Assembly: GCA_930980675.1 (NCBI GenBank)
Contig: CAKNIU010000017.1
Coordinates: forward strand, 1-25,124
Reading direction: 5' to 3'
DNA from: an uncultured Clostridium sp.
GTDB taxonomy: Bacteria > Bacillota_A > Clostridia > TANB77 > CAG-508
DNA: 25,124 bases
Each line of letters starts with the position of its first letter. Position 1 is the first letter of the stretch. The notes beneath the pieces were generated by a model. It was not told the DNA's origin. It ran no database searches and saw nothing but the letters and a program-made list of their open reading frames with translations. Both the position numbers and the translations under genes were made by a program. Shown piece by piece: positions 6,717 to 13,601 of this stretch.

Positions 6717-9497
6717 TTAATAGTTGGATCTCATTTTATTTAATGTATCATTTACACCTGATGAGAATTGAGTTGGTGGTTGCTTTTTGTTTTTGCTTTT
6801 AAAGAATCCTCTCTTTTCGGCTTTTTCATAATTTGGAGAATAATTGGTATAATTTCCTCCCGAAATTAATGGATATACCATATTAGCAAGTTGCTCTAAA
6901 CTATTTAGAAATGTTTGTGAATATCCACTCAAAGAAATTTGACAAATGGCTATTGCTTCTAAATATCTTGCATAAGTTTGCATTTCAAAAGGAATTGTTA
7001 CATATTTTATTGTTGCAGGATTAAATAAATCCCTTTGAAGAGTCATGGATGGTTCATTATATTTTGCCATTCCACCTAATATCATTTTGTCATTTAAAAT
7101 TTTTAGTTTCATTTCCTTGTTTATTATGACTCTTAATTTGTTTTCATTTAGAGCATTTTTTAATTTTAATTCACTTAGAAATTGAGTAAGTGGCTGAATT
7201 GTAAGTGCATCCATTGATTGAACAAGATAAATTTCTGTTGCTTTGATAAAGTAATTGATATCTGTAGCAAAATCACAATCCATTAATATTGCTGAGTAAT
7301 TGTTATCTAGAGTTTGAAGAATTGCTTCAAAATTTTCATTATCATCTATTTCATCTGGTAATGCTGTATAAACAGTTAAATTTTTATTTACCTCTACACC
7401 TTGTGCAATTCCATTTTCTAAGTTCTTAATGCTTTGCGTAGCAATTTGCATTAGTCTTTGATCATTGTCTGTAAACATATAATAAGAATTCTTGTTTTTA
7501 GTCAAATCTAATATAGCTGTTTTTATTCCTTTTTGTGCTAAAAGTTCCGCAAGATTATTAACAATAAATGATGTTCCATTTTTGCTTGTACCTACAAAAG
7601 CAACTATTTTATTTTGTGCAACAAAATTACTTTGCTCATAATATGATTTTGGATTTGTTTGAGTCATATCATTAGTATTTTCTATATTGAAATAGTTTTG
7701 TTCTACACCTGTATTGTAAGGAGTTTGTACATTTTGCTGATCTACACCTATATTATATGGAGTTTGCATGTTTTGTTGTTCTGCCCCTACATTATATGGA
7801 TTTTGTATATTTTGTTGTTCTGCTCCTACATTATATGGATTTTGTATATTTTGTTGTTCTGCTCCTATGTTATATGGATTTTGCACATTTGGCGTATCAT
7901 ATTGACTCTGTGCAGTTTCTTGCATAAATTCATTGCCATAAGAGTTTCCCATATCAAACAAGTTTATGTCATTATTAATTGAATTATTATCCATACCAGT
8001 ACTATTATTTTGACTAGTAATATTGCTATTTTGATTACTCATGTCATTATTTTGTTCTTCTTTTCCTAGTTCAAATAAATTAAATGCATTTTGTTCTGCT
8101 AGAGCTGTTTGTTCTCTCAATTTAGGCATATTTTGTTCTGGTTCATTTTTTTCAACACTATTTTTTTGTTCTAAGTCTGATGCAACTACATTAGCCTTCT
8201 TTGGTCTTCCTCTGCCTCTTTTTACTGGCTGTACTTCTGACTCAACGGTAGGTTGAACACTATTTATGTCTTGATTTTCTTTTGTTTCATTTACATTAGT
8301 TTCTGCATTTATCTTTTTTGGTCTTCCCCTTCTTTTTACATGCACTACTTCTGCATTTTGATTTTGTATTTGAGTGCCTTCTTCTTTGTTATTTTGACTA
8401 ATTGCAGTATTAATTTGACTAGTTGTTGTATCTAATTGGCTAGCTACTACACTTTGTTGACTAACTGGCGTATTTATTGTGTTAGCCACTGCACTTGGTT
8501 GACTAACTGGTGTATTTAGTTGGCTAGCTCCAGTATTTGGTTGAGTAAATACTGGATTTAATTGGCTAGTTACCGTATTGGGTTGACTAACTGGTGTATT
8601 TAACTGATTAGCCCCTACATTTGATTGATTAATTTTATTATTTCTTTGCATATCATTTTCTATATCTATAGTCTTTGGAATTATTACTGGCTCAGTAATA
8701 TTTGGCTTTTCTATATCTTTTGTTATAAAGTCTATATTAGGTTTCTTTACATTATTTTGATTTGGACTATATGGAACATAATTGCCATTTGTTAAAACAG
8801 TTCCTCCATTAACAAGTTTTTGATATCTTGGAGAACCTTTTTCTAATATTGATTTTACTGTGTTTGGTAAAAATTTAACTATTATTCTAAGTTGAGTATC
8901 ATTATACTGACTTGCTATACTGTCAAAACTTTCAATACATTTTTTCTCATTATTCCCTATTTTTTTGTAATGATTTAAGATATTTTTTATTTCATTTTCA
9001 CTAACTTCTGATTCACTTTCGGGTTTATAATTAACATCTTCTGAATCTATTTTGTAATAATTTTTAGCTTCTTTTTTACTTCTTGGTTTGTTAATTAAAT
9101 TGCAAACCATATCTATATTTCTATCATTTCCTAGAAGAGCATTATAAATACCTATTCCAAATAATTTGATTAAAAGTCCATCTGCCTTTGTTCTTCTGTC
9201 CGAACATATTAATATTATTGGAATATCTTCACCTGTAGATTTATATGCTTCATCACTAATATTATCTAATTTATCAAAAATAAATTTGTCTATTGTATCA
9301 TAATTATTATTTGAAATTGGTTCTAAATCTTCTCCAATTACTACTGCATCATATGTTTTATCTTTTTGTAATTCTTTTATTATTGCATTAAAGTAATATA
9401 CATTTTTACTTGTTATTATTTCCTTATATTTTTCTTGGTACTTCTTAATTATAGAAGCTGATATATTATCATTACTTACTGCAAATAAAACTTTCAT
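6717..9497 (-). CDS. Giant TadZ/CpaE-like ParA-family protein with AT-hooks and repetitive linker
   Basis: A 926-residue protein in three parts. Residues 1-135 look like a receiver-type alpha/beta fold (MKVLFAVSNDN, DAVVIGEDLEP, IPIILICSD). Residues about 250-620 are Gln/Asn-rich and probably disordered, with five 14-residue repeats, five 13-residue repeats, and two AT-hook-like motifs, RRGRPKK (near 390) and KRGRGRPKK (near 428). Residues about 630-900 look like a ParA/MinD-family P-loop domain. The receiver-plus-ParA order matches TadZ/CpaE pilus-localisation proteins. The P-loop reads GTSKNGTS, so the usual Walker A lysine before Ser/Thr is Thr and ATPase activity is doubtful. It lies four bases downstream of a VirB2-like gene. 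DNA binding and pilus roles are inferences. Confidence 0.65.
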   Translation of the reverse strand: MKVLFAVSNDNISASIIKKYQEKYKEIITSKNVYYFNAIIKELQKDKTYDAVVIGEDLEPISNNNYDTIDKFIFDKLDNISDEAYKSTGEDIPIILICSDRRTKADGLLIKLFGIGIYNALLGNDRNIDMVCNLINKPRSKKEAKNYYKIDSEDVNYKPESESEVSENEIKNILNHYKKIGNNEKKCIESFDSIASQYNDTQLRIIVKFLPNTVKSILEKGSPRYQKLVNGGTVLTNGNYVPYSPNQNNVKKPNIDFITKDIEKPNITEPVIIPKTIDIENDMQRNNKINQSNVGANQLNTPVSQPNTVTSQLNPVFTQPNTGASQLNTPVSQPSAVANTINTPVSQQSVVASQLDTTTSQINTAISQNNKEEGTQIQNQNAEVVHVKRRGRPKKINAETNVNETKENQDINSVQPTVESEVQPVKRGRGRPKKANVVASDLEQKNSVEKNEPEQNMPKLREQTALAEQNAFNLFELGKEEQNNDMSNQNSNITSQNNSTGMDNNSINNDINLFDMGNSYGNEFMQETAQSQYDTPNVQNPYNIGAEQQNIQNPYNVGAEQQNIQNPYNVGAEQQNMQTPYNIGVDQQNVQTPYNTGVEQNYFNIENTNDMTQTNPKSYYEQSNFVAQNKIVAFVGTSKNGTSFIVNNLAELLAQKGIKTAILDLTKNKNSYYMFTDNDQRLMQIATQSIKNLENGIAQGVEVNKNLTVYTALPDEIDDNENFEAILQTLDNNYSAILMDCDFATDINYFIKATEIYLVQSMDALTIQPLTQFLSELKLKNALNENKLRVIINKEMKLKILNDKMILGGMAKYNEPSMTLQRDLFNPATIKYVTIPFEMQTYARYLEAIAICQISLSGYSQTFLNSLEQLANMVYPLISGGNYTNYSPNYEKAEKRGFFKSKNKKQPPTQFSSGVNDTLNKMRSNY
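7689..7883 (-). repeat. Five in-frame 39-bp tandem repeats
   Basis: Within the TadZ-like gene, five 13-residue units begin Q(N/T)PYN(I/V/T)G and mostly continue (A/V)(E/D)QQN. The middle units are almost identical at the DNA level, while the 3' units have drifted. The array is a multiple of three bases, so unit gain or loss keeps the frame. Confidence 0.9.
8397..8606 (-). repeat. Five in-frame 42-bp tandem repeats
   Basis: Within the same gene, five 14-residue units resemble QLNTPVSQPNTVTS, with substitutions at several positions. They are more diverged than the 39-bp array, suggesting an older expansion. They extend the disordered linker between the receiver-like and ParA-like domains. Confidence 0.85.
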
Positions 9498-9500
9498 TTG

Positions 9501-9911
9501 TTAACCCCTCCAACCTTTTACTACTATAGCAAAAATAAGTGGTAGCACTTGGCATATAATAAGCATTGTTACTATGCCAATCATAGCTCCAAAACCTTTG
9601 TCTCTAACATCTAACTTTCTAATTCCTATTACATATTGATAAATTGCTGCTATTGCAATTCCTAAAAAGGCTACTGGAATACTATATACCCTTACTTTAT
9701 CTAGTATATATGCAACTAGTCCATATGTATTGCTTCCATATGCTTCGTTATAATCTTCAATTGATTGTAATTCTTTATCTTTTATTTCTACTAGTTGACT
9801 TTTTGTTTCTTGTGATATTATTTCATTTTCTACAGTAGTATTTGCAGCATATACAGAATTTATACCTATTATGCTTATTATAATTGCAAAAACTATAAGT
9901 ACTTTTCTCAT
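9501..9911 (-). CDS. VirB2/TrbC-pilin-like small membrane protein
   Basis: A 136-residue protein with an N-terminal signal peptide (1-22, ending VYAA), an exposed stretch of about 45 residues, and two hydrophobic segments (about 75-95 and 107-131) split by a short basic loop, IRKLDVRDKGFG. It ends KGWRG. This layout resembles VirB2/TrbC-type pilin subunits of type IV secretion systems, but there is no diagnostic motif and the match is by architecture. The ATG at 9911 has a GGGAG ribosome site. It is the first gene after the promoter at 9987-10015, and its stop is only a few bases from the TadZ-like start. The paired expression suggests the two work together. Confidence 0.5.
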   Translation of the reverse strand: MRKVLIVFAIIISIIGINSVYAANTTVENEIISQETKSQLVEIKDKELQSIEDYNEAYGSNTYGLVAYILDKVRVYSIPVAFLGIAIAAIYQYVIGIRKLDVRDKGFGAMIGIVTMLIICQVLPLIFAIVVKGWRG

Positions 9912-9986
9912 TAACTTTGCTCCCTTCTTTTATTCTATCATTTTATTTGAAATTTTCCATTGTTTCAATAATTTTACATATATTAT

Positions 9987-10015
9987 ATAATACACTAATC
10001 CGCTTAAAATAGCAA
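9987..10015 (-). promoter_or_regulatory. Sigma-A promoter of the VirB2-like/TadZ-like operon
   Basis: On the minus strand, TTGCTA (10010-10015) and TATTAT (9987-9992) are separated by 17 bases, upstream of the gene starting at 9911. I find no clear terminator from here to the hairpin after ireB, so the transcript may reach ireB and beyond. Confidence 0.6.
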
Positions 10016-10081
10016 GTAAATTTTGTAACTTTGTTTATCAATTTAATATATATTTTAAGGCATTTTGCTTAAATATAATAT

Positions 10082-11305
10082 CTATAATTTATTGTACAAA
10101 TATGTCATCCATTTATATACTGCATTTGCCCAATTTTTATCAGTGGCATATCTTGTATTTACAGCTGTTAATGTTGCTCCTTCAAAATATGTACCTGTTG
10201 CAGTTTCTCCACCATATATAGGTGTTCCTGCTGGATTTAGATAATATTTAACAAATACACGTGCCACTAAGTCAATACCTTCTGAATATGATTGAAAGGT
10301 ATATGCACTGCCTGACGGATCACTATCATATGCTCCATACCCAAATAAATTTTTCTTATTTTTTGAAATACTTGATGTTCCCCAGCCACTTTCGTGTATA
10401 CCAACTGCTGCTACAAATATACCATTTATATTATATTGTTGCTCTATGTAGTAAAAATAATCAGCATTATTTTTAAATACATCATTTACATCGTTAGAAT
10501 CATTTTCAAATATTTGTCTAAATTGATCTAATGTTAATCCGCTTGGCCTATTTAAAAGCATGCTAAATCCTAAGTTTTGAGTTAGTTGCTCTTTGGTATA
10601 TTGGATGTTATTTTCATCACCATCTCCTGTTCCATTAGGATCCACATATGCTAGACTCTCAGATTTTGCCCATCCTAAATAATTGTCATATGATACATAG
10701 TACCAATCGTTTTGTTTTGCCTTTAGCGTTACTTTATCACCTTTATTTATTGTTATTACTTTATCTGAATTTTCATCTGGATTTAGCCTAATTGCAAGAG
10801 TTGTAGATGTTGCTTGCAAAATATCTCCTACAACAGGTACATAATTATTTGAATATGCACCCGTACCAATTTGTACTATTTTATCTACTGATGCTTTTGT
10901 TATTCTTGAAGAAACTTGAGTTGATGAAATAAGTTCATCCCCTTCATATATATTTTTTAGTATAGCATTTTGTTTTCCATCTACGCCTTCTTGTAATACT
11001 TGCATTTTTCCTTTAGCAAGGGAACTATTTTCAATGTATTGTGTAGTAAATTCTACATCTGTTTCTTGTTCTTCTAGTACTTCAATTTTTTGTACTTTTG
11101 TATTATTTTCTACGATTTCTTCTATGTCTATTTTTTTAGTGTTATCTTGTGGCGTTATAGGTATTTCTATGGCAACAGTTTTTGTTTGTTCTGATGCATA
11201 TGATACACTTTTAGTTAAATAAATACCAAAAATAATAGCTATAACTATTGCTACGGCTATTACTGTTACTAATATATATACCCACAATTTTGACTTTTTT
11301 ACCAT
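10082..11305 (-). CDS. Cell-wall hydrolase: G5, SH3 and glucosaminidase domains
   Basis: A 407-residue surface enzyme predicted to cut N-acetylglucosaminyl bonds in peptidoglycan. Order: an N-terminal membrane anchor (about 5-30), an acidic spacer, a G5-like domain (about 80-160, GKMQVLQEGVDGKQ and VDKIVQIGTG), a bacterial SH3 domain (about 165-225, AIRLNPDENSDKV to NYLGWAKSES), and a C-terminal glucosaminidase domain with the acid HESGWGTS and the later NLFGYGAYD. The start is ATG at 11305 with AGGTGA six bases upstream. An in-frame GTG at 11314 is rejected because a good promoter at 11323-11351 predicts transcription starting near 11316. It is transcribed alone. A link to the neighbouring VirB2-like operon is only positional. 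Confidence 0.88.
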   Translation of the reverse strand: MVKKSKLWVYILVTVIAVAIVIAIIFGIYLTKSVSYASEQTKTVAIEIPITPQDNTKKIDIEEIVENNTKVQKIEVLEEQETDVEFTTQYIENSSLAKGKMQVLQEGVDGKQNAILKNIYEGDELISSTQVSSRITKASVDKIVQIGTGAYSNNYVPVVGDILQATSTTLAIRLNPDENSDKVITINKGDKVTLKAKQNDWYYVSYDNYLGWAKSESLAYVDPNGTGDGDENNIQYTKEQLTQNLGFSMLLNRPSGLTLDQFRQIFENDSNDVNDVFKNNADYFYYIEQQYNINGIFVAAVGIHESGWGTSSISKNKKNLFGYGAYDSDPSGSAYTFQSYSEGIDLVARVFVKYYLNPAGTPIYGGETATGTYFEGATLTAVNTRYATDKNWANAVYKWMTYLYNKL

Positions 11306-11322
11306 AATATTCACCTAATATT

Positions 11323-11351
11323 ATTGTAATATTAAAGTCGCTTTTTGTCAA
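11323..11351 (-). promoter_or_regulatory. Sigma-A promoter of the glucosaminidase gene
   Basis: TTGACA (11346-11351) and TACAAT (11323-11328) on the minus strand have a 17-base spacer. The leader would be only about 11-15 bases. It is divergent from the infC promoter about 50 bases away. Confidence 0.75.
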
Positions 11352-11398
11352 TTATTGTCTTGAAATTGTAATAAAGTAACATTTTCTATTAAAGGCTA

Positions 11399-11427
11399 TT
11401 GACAAAGCCCTAAAAATAGTGTATTAT
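11399..11427 (+). promoter_or_regulatory. Sigma-A promoter of infC-rpmI-rplT
   Basis: A consensus TTGACA (11399-11404), a 17-base spacer and TATTAT (11422-11427). It lies about 265 bases before the infC start, leaving room for a regulated leader. Confidence 0.85.
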
Positions 11428-11433
11428 TACTTA

Positions 11434-11693
11434 TGTATTAAAGTAGAAGTTGCATTCTCACCTTCACTATTAAGGAAAAGGTTAATTATATTTTATATAA
11501 ACAAAAGCTTTTTTATTATGTTAAAATTATAAAAAGTTTGATTGTTTTTTATAAATATGTTTGAGAATGATTGGCTTTAATAACCAATCTTTTTATTTTG
11601 TTAAAATATGTTCACTATACGTATTTTAGATTAATAAAAAGATTCTTAAGTACAAGTAAAATTTTATTTTACTATTTTAGGAGGTGTTTTAAT
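11434..11693 (+). promoter_or_regulatory. Ribosomal protein L20-type leader with transcription attenuator
   Basis: The leader contains CATTCTCA (11453-11460), complementary to TGAGAATG (11562-11569), a long-range 8-bp pairing across about 100 bases. The second arm overlaps by one base a terminator hairpin (11569-11574 with 11584-11589). In Firmicutes, L20 represses infC-rpmI-rplT by binding such a leader and causing early termination. Gene order and structure fit that model; L20 binding here is inferred. Confidence 0.65.
11569..11599 (+). terminator. Attenuator terminator in the infC leader
   Basis: GATTGG (11569-11574) pairs with CCAATC (11584-11589) across a 9-base loop, followed at once by TTTTTATTTT. 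It lies about 95 bases before infC, in the position expected of the L20-controlled attenuator. Confidence 0.65.
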
Positions 11694-12203
11694 ATAAAAC
11701 AAGAATTACCAATCAATGAACAAATTAGAGCAAATGAAGTTCAGGTTATCGATGAAAAAGGCGTGAAACTTGGTACAATGCCATTAAGCAAAGCTTTAGA
11801 CATTGCTTATGAAAGAAAATTAGATTTAGTTTTAGTTGCTCCAAATAATAATCCAAAAGTTTGTAGAATAATGAACTATGGAAAATACAAATTTGAGCAA
11901 TCCAAAAAAGAAAAAGAAGCTAGAAAAAAGCAAAGAAGTTTTGAAATTAAAGAACTTAGAATTACACCTAATATTGATAAACACGATTTTGATTTTAAAG
12001 CTAAAAATGCTAGAAAATTCTTAGAAGATGGTAACAAAGTTAGAATTACTGTTAGATTTAGAGGTAGAGAGCTTAACTATGTAAAACAAGGCGAAGAAGT
12101 CTTAAATCAATTTATCGAAAATTTAAGCGATATAGCAGTAGCAGAAAAAAAGCCTATTCTAGAAGGAAAGAACTTGTTTATAATTTTAGCTAAAAAAAGC
12201 TAA
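11694..12203 (+). CDS. infC: Translation initiation factor IF-3, apparent AUA start
   Basis: IF-3 keeps the 30S subunit free and checks start codons. The mature-like sequence KQELPINEQIRANEVQVI opens the N-terminal domain; the C-terminal domain contains HDFDFKAKNARKFL and VRITVRFRGRE. The total of about 170 residues is normal. No ATG, GTG or TTG is placed correctly. The only upstream in-frame TTG (11571) sits inside the attenuator and would add 41 unrelated residues. A strong AGGAGG (11679-11684) lies nine bases before ATA at 11694, so AUA is the likely start. A rare AUU-type start on infC is known to let IF-3 limit its own synthesis. It is the first gene of the infC-rpmI-rplT operon. Confidence 0.9.
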   Translation: MKQELPINEQIRANEVQVIDEKGVKLGTMPLSKALDIAYERKLDLVLVAPNNNPKVCRIMNYGKYKFEQSKKEKEARKKQRSFEIKELRITPNIDKHDFDFKAKNARKFLEDGNKVRITVRFRGRELNYVKQGEEVLNQFIENLSDIAVAEKKPILEGKNLFIILAKKS

Positions 12204-12238
12204 TTTATATATAACTATAATATAAGGAGGAATTTATT

Positions 12239-12442
12239 ATGCCAAAGTTAAAAACTAATAAGGCAGCTGAAAAAAGATATAAATTTACAGCTACAGGTAA
12301 AGTAAAAAGGACTAAAGCTAATAGAAGACATCTATTAGGAAATAAAACAAATAGACAAAAGTCATCAGGAAGCGTTCAAAATGCTTATGTTGACAGCACT
12401 TCAAAAAATCATGTAAAAAAATTATTACCATATGGTAAATAG
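12239..12442 (+). CDS. rpmI: 50S ribosomal protein L35
   Basis: A 67-residue, highly basic protein with the family start [20 protein letters not shown], then RRHLLGNKT and the end KKLLPYGK. The ATG has an AAGGAGG ribosome site. It lies between infC and rplT in the conserved order and is presumably under the same L20 attenuation. Confidence 0.98.
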   Translation: MPKLKTNKAAEKRYKFTATGKVKRTKANRRHLLGNKTNRQKSSGSVQNAYVDSTSKNHVKKLLPYGK

Positions 12443-12464
12443 AATAAAGGAAGGTGAATAAAAA

Positions 12465-12812
12465 ATGGCAAGAGTAAAAACAGCTATAATTACAAAGAAA
12501 AAACATAAAAAAGTATTAAAAAGAGCTAAAGGTTATTATGGAGCTAAACATTATAGATTTAGACAAGCTAAACAAGCAGTTATGAAGTCTGGAGCTTATG
12601 CATATGCTGGAAGAAAAGACAAAAAGAGCAATTTCAGAAAGCTATGGATAATCAGAATAAATGCTGCTGCAAGAATTAATGGTTTAACATACAGCACCTT
12701 AATAAATGGTTTAAAGAAAGCTAATGTTACAATTAATAGAAAAATGCTTGCTGACCTAGCTGTTACAGATCCAAAAGCTTTTGCAGAAGTTTGCAAAATA
12801 GCAAAGAAATAA
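12465..12812 (+). CDS. rplT: 50S ribosomal protein L20
   Basis: A 115-residue basic protein with family landmarks MARVKTA, the long basic helix region [39 protein letters not shown] and [12 protein letters not shown]. It is an early assembly protein of the 50S subunit and, in Firmicutes, the autogenous repressor of this operon. The ATG at 12465 follows GGAAGGTGA. A strong terminator follows at 12819-12858. Confidence 0.98.
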   Translation: MARVKTAIITKKKHKKVLKRAKGYYGAKHYRFRQAKQAVMKSGAYAYAGRKDKKSNFRKLWIIRINAAARINGLTYSTLINGLKKANVTINRKMLADLAVTDPKAFAEVCKIAKK

Positions 12813-12818
12813 TAAATG

Positions 12819-12858
12819 AGCTGTTTTAGGAATATCTCCTAAAAACAGCTTTTTTTTC
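12819..12858 (+). terminator. Intrinsic terminator of infC-rpmI-rplT
   Basis: AGCTGTTTTAGGA (12819-12831) pairs with TCCTAAAAACAGCT (12837-12850), with one bulged base, and is followed by seven or more T. It starts six bases after the rplT stop codon. Confidence 0.9.
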
Positions 12859-12882
12859 TTTATTTCAAGATAAAGTTACATT

Positions 12883-12921
12883 AGGCAGCCCGAGCAAAGC
12901 TCGTGGCATGTGGCGAAGCCT
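12883..12921. repeat. GC-rich compound hairpin element
   Basis: In an AT-rich gap, these 39 bases are mostly G and C. A main stem GCCCGAGC (12888-12895) pairs with GCTCG-T-GGC (12899-12907) around AAA. A mini-hairpin GGC-gaa-GCC lies at 12912-12920, and outer ends AGGC/GCCT (12883-12886, 12918-12921) can pair instead. It may terminate the minus-strand gene ending at 12928, but there is no T run. A REP-like palindromic repeat is the alternative. Confidence 0.5.
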
Positions 12922-12927
12922 CTTTTC

Positions 12928-13512
12928 TTATTTTTCTACATACTCTTTTCCATTCCAAGTTAATTCTGTCTTTTTTCCATTCTTGTTATTTTCTTTTATT
13001 TTGTCATAAAGTTCATCTGATATATTAAAGTCTTGCATTTCCTTACTGTCTGACTTTCTTATTAAATAAGCATATCTTTCATCATCTCCAAGTTCATCTA
13101 CAGTATATGTTTCTCCCTGTTTTCTAAACTGCATCGCTTCTTTTTGCTGTTTTTTTAAAATACTTGACTTTTCCATATTAATTTCTGAATTTATTGTTTT
13201 GTTTAATTCTTCATCATATCTTAAATTGCCTTGGTCATCTAAAATGTAAAATCCTTTTTCTTGACCTAAGTACATACCCTTCTGCAGTTCCTCATATTCA
13301 TTGTCTAAACTATATTTGTATACTCCTCTATTTTTTACTTCATATACTTCTCCGTGACTTTTTATTATATCCCTAGTTTTGTCTTGTAATTTGACTTTTG
13401 ATTCATCTGTTAGCTTATTATTGGCTATAGCACTTGATAATTCACTAATTAATTTTTCTCCAACTTCTTTAGTAAAATCACTTATTTTTCCTAAAATATT
13501 ATTTAATTCCAA
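12928..13512 (-). CDS. Hypothetical protein
   Basis: A 194-residue soluble, charged protein that I do not recognise. There is no signal peptide or membrane segment. Residues 1-35 are helical; residues 50-110 hold short strand-like blocks (GEVYEVKNRGVYKYSL, GFYILDDQGNLRY) resembling small repeated beta modules. The middle is Lys/Glu/Gln-rich and helical, and the end (KTELTWNGKEYVEK) again looks beta. The start is TTG at 13512 with AAAGGAG nine bases upstream. It is surrounded by unrelated genes, and neither context nor motif supports a function. Confidence 0.7.
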   Translation of the reverse strand: MELNNILGKISDFTKEVGEKLISELSSAIANNKLTDESKVKLQDKTRDIIKSHGEVYEVKNRGVYKYSLDNEYEELQKGMYLGQEKGFYILDDQGNLRYDEELNKTINSEINMEKSSILKKQQKEAMQFRKQGETYTVDELGDDERYAYLIRKSDSKEMQDFNISDELYDKIKENNKNGKKTELTWNGKEYVEK

Positions 13513-13601
13513 GTTCTTATGCTCCTTTCCTATTTAATTTGTCTAAGTTTAAACTTTTTTTGATAAATATATAAATTTTGATTCTGAAAACTTTTATTAC
13601 T

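Noticed and set aside
7659..7982. Plus-strand frame of 107 codons within the TadZ-like gene
   Set aside because: It mirrors the 39-bp repeats on the opposite strand and is made of Ile/Tyr/Leu-rich periodic sequence, typical of antisense shadows.
7689..8606. CRISPR-like arrays from evenly spaced repeats
   Set aside because: The repeats are directly tandem, in frame and without unique spacers; they encode a protein linker.
11571..11693. N-terminal extension of IF-3 from TTG at 11571
   Set aside because: The TTG lies in the attenuator stem with no ribosome site, and the added 41 residues do not resemble IF-3.
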